From assembly GCA_964651495.1 (NCBI GenBank), contig CAZYWP010000153.1, positions 1-6,218 on the forward strand: a DNA stretch of 6,218 nt, written 5' to 3'. Positions 1 through 6,061 of the stretch are shown in pieces. This stretch comes from CAZNVB01 sp964651495 (GTDB taxonomy: Bacteria > Acidobacteriota > Aminicenantia > Aminicenantales > UBA8522). Position numbers and translations under genes: made by a program. Numbering within the stretch: the stretch's first letter is position 1; each line of letters begins with the position of its first letter. Below the pieces are notes generated by a model that was given only the letters and a program-made list of their open reading frames with translations, made no database searches and had not been told where the DNA came from.

Positions 1-64
1 GCCCGCTCAGGATTCGACGGACTTCCTCACCCAACACCCTCGCCTCCTCCCCCCGGGGGTTCAT
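1..64 (-). CDS. Partial N-terminus of an unrecognised protein, leaves the left edge
   Basis: On the minus strand an ATG at 64-62 opens a frame of 21 codons to the edge, reading MNPRGEEARVLGEEVRRILS and then G. The same frame is open in the right repeat arm. There the shared stretch starts at RPRGEEARVLGEEVRR and differs by one silent change (GAG/GAA) and one Ile/Arg replacement, so both copies are open in the same frame. A G-rich stretch lies upstream of the ATG but no clean ribosome binding site. I do not recognise the family. The fragment is rich in Arg and Glu and probably helical. It could also be non-coding repeat sequence that happens to be open. Confidence 0.35.
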   Translation of the reverse strand, partial: MNPRGEEARVLGEEVRRILSG

Positions 65-88
65 AACCACGCCACCCCCCCCATCAGC
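1..88. repeat. Left arm of a flanking inverted repeat
   Basis: Positions 1-77 match the reverse complement of 6097-6173 without gaps and with seven mismatches (at 11, 12, 47, 59, 60, 63 and 64). An unbroken 34-base identity covers 13-46. Homology resumes at 78-88 (GCTGAT plus a G-run on the minus strand) after a net 10-base length difference. The arm probably continues past the left edge, since it is still matching at base 1. Read on the minus strand it gives the N-terminus of a small protein also encoded by the right arm. No transposase or terminal direct repeat is visible, so calling it an insertion-sequence end is not supported. Confidence 0.85.
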
Positions 89-135
89 TTAGGATTGTCA
101 CGCAATTGAAGATGCTTCCAACCGTAATCGGCCCC

Positions 136-165
136 TTGTCCCCGGGCGAGCTCTTGTAATACTAT
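136..165 (+). promoter_or_regulatory. Possible promoter for the DPP-IV-like gene
   Basis: TTGTCC at 136-141 and TACTAT at 160-165 are separated by 18 bases and lie in a locally less GC-rich stretch, 45 bases before the start codon at 210. Each box matches the sigma-70 consensus at four of six positions. This is the best-looking candidate between the left repeat and the gene, but the match is weak. The sequence at 89-135 shows nothing else I can name. Confidence 0.25.
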
Positions 166-209
166 CTGTGAAGTAGAATCGAAACTTTCCTGAGAAAAGG
201 AACGAAGAG

Positions 210-2402
210 ATGTCGAAGAAGCGTCTGATATTCTCGAGCGTCCTGCTGGCCGCACTATCCATGATCCTGCTGCCGTCGCCGCTGTTTTCGCAAGCGGCGC
301 AGAAAAAAATCACCTATGAGCAGGCCTATCAAAACAAGGAGCCCCGTCTCTTCAAGACGATGACGATGCCCTCCTGGCTCGACGACGAGCATTACCTCAT
401 CCGCGAGCACGACGAAAAGGCCAAGGCCGTGAGGCTGATGAAAGTCTCGGCCGGGACCCGAGAAAAAGTCCTTTATCTCGACTATGGGGCCTGCCAGAAA
501 AGCCTGCCCAAAGGAATCGAGGCCGAGAGGACCGCAGCAGCCAGTCCGGACTACTCGACTCTGATCTACGATTTCCAGAAAGACCTCTATCTCTACCTGC
601 CGAAAACCCAGCAGTTGAGAAGATTGACCGCCACCCCGGGGGAAGAGAGAAACCCGCGCCTCTCACCCGACGCCAAATACCTCGCCTACACTCGAGACCA
701 TAATCTTTTCGCCTGCGCGCTCGACAGCGGGTTGGAATACCAGATCACCTCGGACGGCTCCGACACCATCTATAACGGGTGGGCCTCCTGGGTCTACTAC
801 GAAGAAATCCTGGGGAGAAGTTCTCGCTACGCCGCCTTCTGGTGGTCGCCGGACAGCCGGAAAATCGCATTCTTGCGTTTCGACGACGGCCCGGTGCCGG
901 TTTTTAACATCGTCCGCTCGACCGGCGTTCACGGCGAACTGGAAACCCAGCGCTATCCGAAGTCGGGGGACCCCAACCCCAGGGTGAAGCTGGGCATCGT
1001 CACTCTGCCTGAAAACACCATCGTCTGGGCCGACCTCGACGAGAACGCCGATCACTACGTGGCTTGGCCGTTCTGGCTTCCCGCGGGCGACCGCCTCACC
1101 GCCCAGTGGATGAACCGCGGCCAGGACAACATCAAGATCTACGACATCGACCTCAAGACGGGGAAAAAGCAAGAGATGTACGACGAGAAGCAGCCCGCCT
1201 GGGTCGAGTTTTTCGAGGACCTCTATTTCTTCAAGGACGGCAGCGGTTTCCTGCTGCGCAGTGACGCGGACGGCTGGCGCCACCTCTACTATTATGACCT
1301 CGCCGGCAAGCTGAAGGTCCGTCTGACCGAGGCTGCCTGGCCGGTCCTGGGAATCAGCTTCGTGGACGAAAAAAATAAAATGGTCTATTTCACGGGAGCC
1401 AAAGAAAAATCCACCGATACCGATCTCTATCGAGTCCGGTTCGACGGCCGGGAGATCGAGCGGCTGACCAAAGAACCGGGAAGCCACGAGGTGCGGGTGT
1501 CGCCGGGCGGGAGTTACTTCCTTGATTCCTATTCGAGCGCGGCGACTCCGACCAGGCTGGACCTTTATCGAACCGATGGGACCTGGGTCAAAAATATCGA
1601 TTCCAGCGCGATGCAGCCGCTTCAGGAATATGCCCTGGCCGAGAAAGAGCTTTTCACCATCCCCACCGAAGACGGCCTCCAGCTCCCGGCCTACTGGATC
1701 CTGCCGCCGGACTTTGACCGGAACAAAAAATACCCGGTGATGTTCACCATCTACGGCGGCCCCCAGGATTACGGGACCGTGTCCAACTCGTATCCTCGCC
1801 TTTCCCTTCTTTATTTAGCGCAGGAAGGGATCATCGTCGTGAGCGTTGACCATCGGGGGTCCGGCCACTTCGGGAAAAAAGGAGCCGCCCTGATGCACCG
1901 GAACCTGGGCAAGTGGGAGATGCACGACCTCATCGAGGCGGTCAAATGGCTGCGGCGGAAACCGTTCGTGGACAGCTCCAGGATCGGCATCACCGGGGGG
2001 AGCTACGGGGGATACACGACCTGTCTGGCCTTAACTTACGGCGCCGACTATTTCACCCACGGCGTCGCCAGCTCATCGGTCACCGACTGGAAGCTCTACG
2101 ATACAGTCTATACCGAGCGCTATATGGACACTCCCGCCGAAAACAAACAGGGCTACGAGTTCGGCTCGGTCATGACCCACGCCCGGAAGCTCAAGGGGGC
2201 TCTTCTCCTGCTGCACGGCGATATGGACGACAATGTGCATATGCAGAACACGGTCCAGCTCATCGACGCCCTGACGGACCAGGACAAGATGTTCGAGTAT
2301 ATGGTCTTCCCCAACCAGCGGCACGGGTTTGAGGCCAAGAAAAGAGAACAGTCCAGCCGCCGGACCGTCGATTTCTGGTTCCGACATCTGCTCAACCGCT
2401 GA
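210..2402 (+). CDS. Secreted dipeptidyl-peptidase IV-like serine peptidase (family S9B)
   Basis: This 730-residue protein has the length and layout of bacterial DPP-IV enzymes, which remove dipeptides, typically X-Pro, from peptide N-termini. Residues 1 to about 28 form a signal peptide: a K/R-rich start, a hydrophobic stretch at 6-26, and likely cleavage near FSQAA. A beta-propeller region follows (about 90-460), then an alpha/beta-hydrolase domain (about 500-730). The triad is visible: Ser598 in GGSYGGY, Asp673 in HGDMDDN and His705 in QRHGF. Tyr515 in IYGGP fits the oxyanion-hole tyrosine. The pair Glu198-Glu199 in WVYYEEIL matches the DPP-IV double-Glu motif that holds the substrate amino terminus, which favours dipeptidyl peptidase over oligopeptidase activity. 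The ATG at 210 is supported by AAAGGA at 196-201, eight bases upstream, and by the signal peptide. It probably acts in the periplasm or outside the cell in peptide nutrition. The next gene starts one base after its stop, so the two may be co-transcribed, though a functional link is not evident. Confidence 0.95.
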   Translation: MSKKRLIFSSVLLAALSMILLPSPLFSQAAQKKITYEQAYQNKEPRLFKTMTMPSWLDDEHYLIREHDEKAKAVRLMKVSAGTREKVLYLDYGACQKSLPKGIEAERTAAASPDYSTLIYDFQKDLYLYLPKTQQLRRLTATPGEERNPRLSPDAKYLAYTRDHNLFACALDSGLEYQITSDGSDTIYNGWASWVYYEEILGRSSRYAAFWWSPDSRKIAFLRFDDGPVPVFNIVRSTGVHGELETQRYPKSGDPNPRVKLGIVTLPENTIVWADLDENADHYVAWPFWLPAGDRLTAQWMNRGQDNIKIYDIDLKTGKKQEMYDEKQPAWVEFFEDLYFFKDGSGFLLRSDADGWRHLYYYDLAGKLKVRLTEAAWPVLGISFVDEKNKMVYFTGAKEKSTDTDLYRVRFDGREIERLTKEPGSHEVRVSPGGSYFLDSYSSAATPTRLDLYRTDGTWVKNIDSSAMQPLQEYALAEKELFTIPTEDGLQLPAYWILPPDFDRNKKYPVMFTIYGGPQDYGTVSNSYPRLSLLYLAQEGIIVVSVDHRGSGHFGKKGAALMHRNLGKWEMHDLIEAVKWLRRKPFVDSSRIGITGGSYGGYTTCLALTYGADYFTHGVASSSVTDWKLYDTVYTERYMDTPAENKQGYEFGSVMTHARKLKGALLLLHGDMDDNVHMQNTVQLIDALTDQDKMFEYMVFPNQRHGFEAKKREQSSRRTVDFWFRHLLNR

Positions 2403-2403
2403 A

Positions 2404-3321
2404 ATGAACGAGGAGAAAGCGCTCTGCGTCCGCTGGACAGCCTGCCCGGCCTGCGCGGGCAAGTCGATTCGGGCCTATAAAAAAGGGACCTATTCCGATC
2501 GGTTAACTCAAGACCAGATCCGGATCACCGACAGCCAGTACGGCAAGACCTGGGACCTCAGCCGCTGTTCGGACTGCGGGCATATCTTCGCCAACCCCTG
2601 TCCTTCGCCGGAGCATATTTTCTCTCTCTACGGCCGGGTCGAGGATCCGCTCTATGAAGAGGAAGCCGCGGGACGCGCCCGCAATTTCCGGCCGATTCTG
2701 GACACTCTCGAGAAGCTGGCTCCGGCCGGGGGCCGTTTTTTTGACGTCGGCGCGGCCACCGGCATCCTGCTCGACCTGGCCCGGCACCGCGGGTTCGTCC
2801 CGGATGGCATCGAGCCGAGCGCCTGGGCTGTCCGGGTGGCGGCGGAAAAGTACCGGCTGGCCCTGCGCCGGGGCGCTTTCGAGACCACCGCGCTGGACCC
2901 GGAGCCGTGCGCCGTCGTAAGCATGATCGACTTCATCGAGCACACCCCCTCTCCTTACAAAGCGGTTCAGAACGCCAACAGAATCCTGCGGCCGGGGGGG
3001 ATTCTGGCCCTGGTCACGCCTGATATCCACAGCCTCGCCGCCAGAATCGCCGGCCCGAGATGGTGGCATTATCGGCCCGCCCACCTGGCCTTTTTCTCGC
3101 GCCCTTCACTCGAGGCTCTTCTCGGACGGGCCGGGTTTTCGATCATCCACGAGCGGCGCTACGCCTGGACGTTCAGCGCCCATTACCTGCTGTCCAGGAA
3201 AACCGCCTTTTCCTCGCTCCTGCGAATCCGGACTCTGGCTTCTTTTTTGAAAAAAATTCCGCTAAAATTGGCCCTCGGCGATTCGTTCGAGATCTACGCC
3301 CGAAAGGACCGACCCGTTTGA
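2404..3321 (+). CDS. Class I SAM-dependent methyltransferase with N-terminal zinc ribbon
   Basis: This 305-residue protein probably transfers a methyl group from S-adenosylmethionine to an unknown substrate. Cys14/Cys17 (CPAC) and Cys55/Cys58 (CSDCGH) form a likely four-cysteine zinc ribbon, common in methyltransferases of surface-sugar and natural-product clusters. The Rossmann domain follows: motif I FFDVGAATG at 112-120, an acidic end of strand 2 at GIEP (135-138), DFIEH at 176-180, and LRPGG at 195-199. The stretch HLAFFS at 227-232 recurs in this methyltransferase group. The frame is open further upstream from a TTG at 2329, but that lies inside the peptidase gene. The ATG at 2404, one base after the peptidase stop, leaves an intact zinc ribbon and is preferred. 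No clear ribosome binding site precedes it, so translation may be coupled to the upstream gene. The stop overlaps the start of the UbiA-like gene, suggesting a joint pathway. The substrate cannot be told from sequence. Confidence 0.88.
   Translation: MNEEKALCVRWTACPACAGKSIRAYKKGTYSDRLTQDQIRITDSQYGKTWDLSRCSDCGHIFANPCPSPEHIFSLYGRVEDPLYEEEAAGRARNFRPILDTLEKLAPAGGRFFDVGAATGILLDLARHRGFVPDGIEPSAWAVRVAAEKYRLALRRGAFETTALDPEPCAVVSMIDFIEHTPSPYKAVQNANRILRPGGILALVTPDIHSLAARIAGPRWWHYRPAHLAFFSRPSLEALLGRAGFSIIHERRYAWTFSAHYLLSRKTAFSSLLRIRTLASFLKKIPLKLALGDSFEIYARKDRPV
3303..3320 (+). promoter_or_regulatory. Ribosome binding site and TTG start that fix the UbiA-like gene start
   Basis: AAAGGA at 3303-3308 lies nine bases before TTG at 3318-3320, inside the last codons of the methyltransferase gene. 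The frame is open upstream to an ATG at 3060, but the 86 extra residues would overlap the methyltransferase and look like out-of-frame translation of it. The TTG overlaps the upstream TGA in the sequence TTGA, a typical coupled junction. Confidence 0.7.
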
Positions 3322-4214
3322 ACGCCTATCTGCGCGGCCTGCGGCTGGAGAGATGGCCTCGCAGCACTGCCATTTTCCTGGGCAGCGCCGCTTATTTCTA
3401 TCTCTACCGGGACGCCCTGTCCTCCTTCAGCCCGGCGGCGATCTTCTTCCGTCTCGTCCTGTCTTTTCTCCTGACCTGGGCCGTCTCCACAGCCAACTAT
3501 GTGGTCAACGAAATCGTCGATGCTCCCTTCGACGTCCATCACCCCGTCAAGCGCCACCGTCCCCTCATCCGGGGAGAGATCAGAAAAGGCCCCTTCATCC
3601 TCGTCGGCGCCGTCCTGACGGCGGCCGGCTTCCTCCTGGCAAAGGCCTTTTTCTCGTGGGCTTTTTTTATCTCCCTCCTGGCCCTGCTCCTGGCCGGGTT
3701 TATCTACAATGTCAGGCCGGTCCGGACCAAAGACATCCCCTTTCTCGACGCCATTTCCGAGTCCGCCAACAACCCGATTCGGTTCTTCATCGGCTGGTAT
3801 GCCTTCGCTCCGGAGTATGTCTTTCCACCGGTAGCCCTTCTTGTGGCGTGGTGGTCGTTCGGGAATTTCCTGATGACGGCCAAGAGGCTGTCCGAATTCC
3901 GGCTGCTGAAAGACAAGGCGGCCGATTACCGGCTCTCCCACAAACGCTATTCCAGGACCGCGCTCCTTGTGGGAATGGTCAGCAGCGCCGCGGTGTTCCT
4001 GCTGAGTTTTATTTACTTCGCCGTCCACTGGCGGCTCCGCTGGTTTCTCTATATGTCTCCCCTGCTCCTGGTCTATCTCTATCTTTTTTTCCATAAAACG
4101 CTCGAAGAGCGGGAGATCATGGAGGAGCCGGAGAGCCTCCTCCAGAACCCTCTGATCGCTCTCCTGACTTGCGCCATCTTTTCGCTCCTGGTCCTCTCGT
4201 TTTTCCTCAAATAA
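3318..4214 (+). CDS. UbiA-family membrane prenyltransferase
   Basis: From the TTG start the protein is 298 residues, the usual length for UbiA enzymes, which move a polyprenyl group from its diphosphate onto an acceptor in the membrane. The first metal-diphosphate motif is complete: Asn64, Asp68 and Asp72 in NEIVDAPFD, followed by the basic stretch HHPVKRHRP (74-82). The second motif region is YNVRPVRTKDIPFLDAISE (130-148). It keeps the Tyr-Asn, the basic residues and Asp139/Asp144, but Glu148 stands where a canonical second DxxxD would carry its last Asp. About eight hydrophobic segments are visible, roughly at 16-31, 42-62, 92-110, 112-130, 155-180, 216-236, 242-258 and 278-296. Coupling to the methyltransferase suggests the two act on the same product. 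It could be a quinone-type enzyme, a lipid-linked phosphoribosyl-type transferase or a lipid-ether synthase. No other quinone, haem or arabinan gene is present here to choose between them. Confidence 0.85.
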   Translation: MNAYLRGLRLERWPRSTAIFLGSAAYFYLYRDALSSFSPAAIFFRLVLSFLLTWAVSTANYVVNEIVDAPFDVHHPVKRHRPLIRGEIRKGPFILVGAVLTAAGFLLAKAFFSWAFFISLLALLLAGFIYNVRPVRTKDIPFLDAISESANNPIRFFIGWYAFAPEYVFPPVALLVAWWSFGNFLMTAKRLSEFRLLKDKAADYRLSHKRYSRTALLVGMVSSAAVFLLSFIYFAVHWRLRWFLYMSPLLLVYLYLFFHKTLEEREIMEEPESLLQNPLIALLTCAIFSLLVLSFFLK

Positions 4215-4232
4215 GGTAGGGGGACCGATCTC

Positions 4233-4261
4233 TTGTCCGTCCTTTGGACTTGTGATAAATT
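4233..4261 (+). promoter_or_regulatory. Possible promoter before the MgtC-like gene
   Basis: The 88-base gap after the UbiA-like gene is long for this compact strand and is the likeliest place for a new transcript to begin. TTGTCC at 4233-4238 is followed after 17 bases by TAAATT at 4256-4261, with four of six matches to each sigma-70 box, 42 bases before the ATG at 4303. I see no convincing terminator hairpin in the gap. GGAC/GTCC around 4222-4238 is only a 4-bp pairing. Confidence 0.25.
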
Positions 4262-4302
4262 ATCCCCGTGCCAAAAAATCCGAGGTGCCGGAGGGGTCAG
4301 CC

Positions 4303-4950
4303 ATGACGATACTGGAAATCATCCTCAAGCTTCTCCTGGCCATCGCCCTGGGCGGGATCATCGGCCTGGAACGGGAGGCGAGCCAAAAGCCTGCCGGGCT
4401 ACGCACCCACATCCTGATCTGCGTCAGCGCGGCCCTGATGATGATCCTCTCCGACCTCGTCCTGGCCGGCAAAAACGGCACGAGCGGCGACACCCTGCGC
4501 CTGGCCGCCGCCGTCATCACCGGGATGGGTTTTATCGGCGCCGGGACGATTATCCAGTCACAGGGAATGGTCCACGGACTGACCACGGCGTCCACCCTCT
4601 GGACGGTCACCGGGATGGGGCTGGCCGTCGGGGCCGGCTACTACCTCGTCGCCGTCATCGCCTCGGCCCTGGTGCTGGCGACGCTGGTGATCTTCCGGCG
4701 CGTCGAAGAAACTCACCTTAAAAAAGCGCTTTATCATTACCACCTGCGCATCAAGGACAGCCCGGACATCCTGATCAACCTGAGAAAGCTGATCTTTCAC
4801 CTGGGGCTGAAACTGGCCGAGCTCAACCTGAAAAAGGAGCGGAACGTCTCGATCGTCACCATCTCTTTTTCGTCTTCGGAAGAAAAGGAGCGTCAGTTCA
4901 ACCAGAGCCTGTTCGACATGGGCGAGATCCTCGAAATCAAGATTGAATAG
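4303..4950 (+). CDS. MgtC/SapB-family inner-membrane protein
   Basis: This 215-residue protein belongs to the MgtC/SapB family of small inner-membrane proteins, linked in studied pathogens to growth at low magnesium and to control of the F-type ATPase, but mostly uncharacterised in other bacteria. Family signatures are clear: GGIIGLEREASQKPAGLRTH (residues 17-36), GMGFIGAGTII (74-84) and GLTTASTLW (92-100), followed by Gly-rich membrane helices to about residue 130. The C-terminal part (about 145-215) is soluble and looks like an ACT-type beta-alpha-beta-beta-alpha-beta fold, as in longer MgtC proteins. The ATG at 4303 has GAGGGG at 4291-4296, six bases upstream, and starts directly at the first membrane helix. 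An upstream GTG at 4252 would add a polar stretch and is less likely. The gene overlaps rdgB by eight bases. Its cellular role here is unknown. Confidence 0.92.
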   Translation: MTILEIILKLLLAIALGGIIGLEREASQKPAGLRTHILICVSAALMMILSDLVLAGKNGTSGDTLRLAAAVITGMGFIGAGTIIQSQGMVHGLTTASTLWTVTGMGLAVGAGYYLVAVIASALVLATLVIFRRVEETHLKKALYHYHLRIKDSPDILINLRKLIFHLGLKLAELNLKKERNVSIVTISFSSSEEKERQFNQSLFDMGEILEIKIE

Positions 4951-5569
4951 AGCGCCAATCGTCATCGCCACCTCCAACCGGGGCAAATTCCGCGAGATCG
5001 CCTTTTCCCTGGCCGGTCTGCCCCTAAAATGCCTCTCTCTGGCGGACCTCGGCATCACAGATGAAGTTAAGGAAGAGGGGACGACTTTTCTCCAGAACGC
5101 CAGGCTGAAAAGCCTGGCCTACAGCTTGAAAACCGGGCATCTCACCCTGGCCGAAGACTCCGGCCTGGAGGTCCGTCATCTGGGAGGGGCGCCGGGAATC
5201 TATTCGGCCCGCTTCTCGGCTCCCCGTCCGACGGACGAAAAAAACATCCGCCGGGTCCTGCGGCTGATGGCGGGCGTTCCCTGGGACCGGCGCCAGGCCG
5301 GGTTTGTCTGCTGCCTGGTCCTCGCCAGGAAGGGCCGGATCATCAAGGAAGTCCAAGGCGAAGTCAAAGGCCGTATCGCCTTTAGGAAGGCGGGACATTC
5401 CGGATTCGGCTATGACCCGATATTTTATTATCACCCGTTCAGAAGAACCTTCGGCCAGCTCTCCGCCGAGGAAAAGAACCGGGTCAGCCATCGCGGCCGG
5501 GCTCTGCGCAGGATGAGAGAATTCCTGAGATCGCACCTCGAGTTGAAACAACCGGGAGAGCCTCGATAG
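4943..5569 (+). CDS. rdgB: RdgB/HAM1-type XTP/dITP pyrophosphatase
   Basis: The enzyme hydrolyses non-canonical purine nucleoside triphosphates (dITP, XTP, ITP) to monophosphate and pyrophosphate, keeping deaminated bases out of DNA and RNA in the cytoplasm. All family blocks are present in its 208 residues: ATSNRGKFREI (9-19), the catalytic block EDSGLEVRHLGGAPGIYSAR (71-90) with Asp72, GFGYDPIF (154-161), and the substrate-binding EKNRVSHRGRAL (177-188). The first block begins only a few residues from the N-terminus, so the start must be near 4943. The only usable codon there is TTG at 4943-4945, eight bases inside the MgtC-like gene. There is no strong ribosome binding site, so translation is probably coupled to that gene. 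The family is slightly shorter on average, and the extra residues sit in the polar C-terminal tail after 190. A functional tie to MgtC is not evident. Confidence 0.95.
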   Translation: MNRAPIVIATSNRGKFREIAFSLAGLPLKCLSLADLGITDEVKEEGTTFLQNARLKSLAYSLKTGHLTLAEDSGLEVRHLGGAPGIYSARFSAPRPTDEKNIRRVLRLMAGVPWDRRQAGFVCCLVLARKGRIIKEVQGEVKGRIAFRKAGHSGFGYDPIFYYHPFRRTFGQLSAEEKNRVSHRGRALRRMREFLRSHLELKQPGEPR

Positions 5570-5575
5570 GGAGAG

Positions 5576-5596
5576 GAAGGGGGCGGGGCCCCCTTC
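5576..5596. terminator. GC-rich hairpin between convergent genes
   Basis: GAAGGGGG at 5576-5583 pairs perfectly with CCCCCTTC at 5589-5596 around a five-base loop. It lies in the 33-base gap between the rdgB stop and the stop of the opposing ComEA-like gene, where a shared bidirectional terminator would be expected. The right side continues with TTCAGATC and the left (read leftward) with CTCTCC, so neither direction has a proper U-tract. It is therefore a strong hairpin but not a textbook intrinsic terminator. Confidence 0.5.
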
Positions 5597-5602
5597 TTCA
5601 GA

Positions 5603-5914
5603 TCATTTGTTCGTGCTCTCGGCGCCGACGGTGATCAGGTCCTTGAGCTGATTGAACACCTTCTCGCCAATCCCGCGAACCTTCAACAGTTCCTCGACCC
5701 GCTTGAAGTTTCCGTTCTCTTTCCTGAAGTCGAGGATCCGCTGGGCGATGGCCGGGCCGATCCGCGGCAGCTTCTGGAGCTCTTCCAGAGATGCCGTGTT
5801 GATGTTGACCTTCTGATCGCCGGCCTTGCCCCCCGCCTGCAGCGAAATCAGCGGCTGGAGGAACAGGCCGACGATGAGCCCGATGACCAGTGCTCCGACT
5901 TTCACAGTCCTCAT
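5603..5914 (-). CDS. comEA: ComEA-like secreted helix-hairpin-helix DNA-binding protein
   Basis: This 103-residue protein matches the short ComEA form of diderm bacteria: a signal sequence or N-terminal anchor (residues 1-27, hydrophobic at 6-25, possible cleavage after LQA) followed by a tandem helix-hairpin-helix domain (about 36-95). The signature VNINTASLEELQKLPRIGPA (36-55) is typical. The two hairpins are visible as LPRIGPAIAQRI and VRGIGEKVF, with the Gly residues that contact the DNA backbone. ComEA binds incoming double-stranded DNA in the periplasm or at the membrane during natural transformation. The ATG at 5914 has a very strong ribosome binding site, AAAGGAGG at 5927-5920, five bases away. 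No other competence gene is in the window, so a role in uptake is inferred from the family. ComEA-domain proteins of unknown function are also common. Confidence 0.9.
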   Translation of the reverse strand: MRTVKVGALVIGLIVGLFLQPLISLQAGGKAGDQKVNINTASLEELQKLPRIGPAIAQRILDFRKENGNFKRVEELLKVRGIGEKVFNQLKDLITVGAESTNK

Positions 5915-5965
5915 GATGGCCTCCTTTCGTTATCCTCTTATGCAAGCCGGAGGCCAACTTCGAGC

Positions 5966-5998
5966 ATCTTATATTTCAATTATAATCAAGGATTTAAA
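5966..5998. promoter_or_regulatory. AT-rich intergenic island with TATAAT on both strands
   Basis: This stretch is far more AT-rich than anything else in the window. The palindrome ATTATAAT at 5979-5986 gives a perfect -10 box on each strand: plus 5981-5986, and minus 5984-5979. On the minus strand it would start transcripts about 60 bases before the comEA-like start codon; on the plus strand about 70 bases before the right partial gene. No good -35 box lies at 16-18 bases on either side. The only consensus TTGACA (minus strand, 6056-6051) is too far from it to pair. The rest of the 5915-6061 gap shows nothing I can name. Confidence 0.35.
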
Positions 5999-6061
5999 AG
6001 AAGTACGAGAAGCCGACCGACAACTTACGTTGAATCTTGGATGGAAGCGCTGTCAACACTC

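Noticed and set aside
663..1487. Long open frame of 274 codons on the minus strand inside the peptidase gene
   Set aside because: It is antisense to a well-supported gene. High GC third positions routinely keep the opposite frame open, and the translation shows no domain or motif.
2329..2403. TTG start for the methyltransferase inside the peptidase gene
   Set aside because: It would overlap the end of the peptidase reading frame; the ATG at 2404 keeps the complete zinc ribbon and gives a normal junction.
3060..3317. Upstream extension of the UbiA-like protein to an ATG at 3060
   Set aside because: It would overlap the methyltransferase by 262 bases, has no homology-like features, and the TTG at 3318 has a good ribosome binding site.
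3294..4094. Open frame of 266 codons on the minus strand under the UbiA-like gene
   Set aside because: A charged, low-complexity translation without recognisable motifs, wholly antisense to a membrane protein with clear family signatures.
5598..5957. Alternative minus-strand frame of 119 codons over the ComEA-like gene
   Set aside because: It is a frame-shifted shadow. The 5603-5914 frame has the ComEA signature, a signal peptide and an ideal ribosome binding site.
6028..6056. TTGACA on the minus strand at 6056-6051 as -35 box of the comEA-like gene
   Set aside because: No acceptable -10 box lies 16-18 bases downstream; the TATAAT is about 66 bases away.
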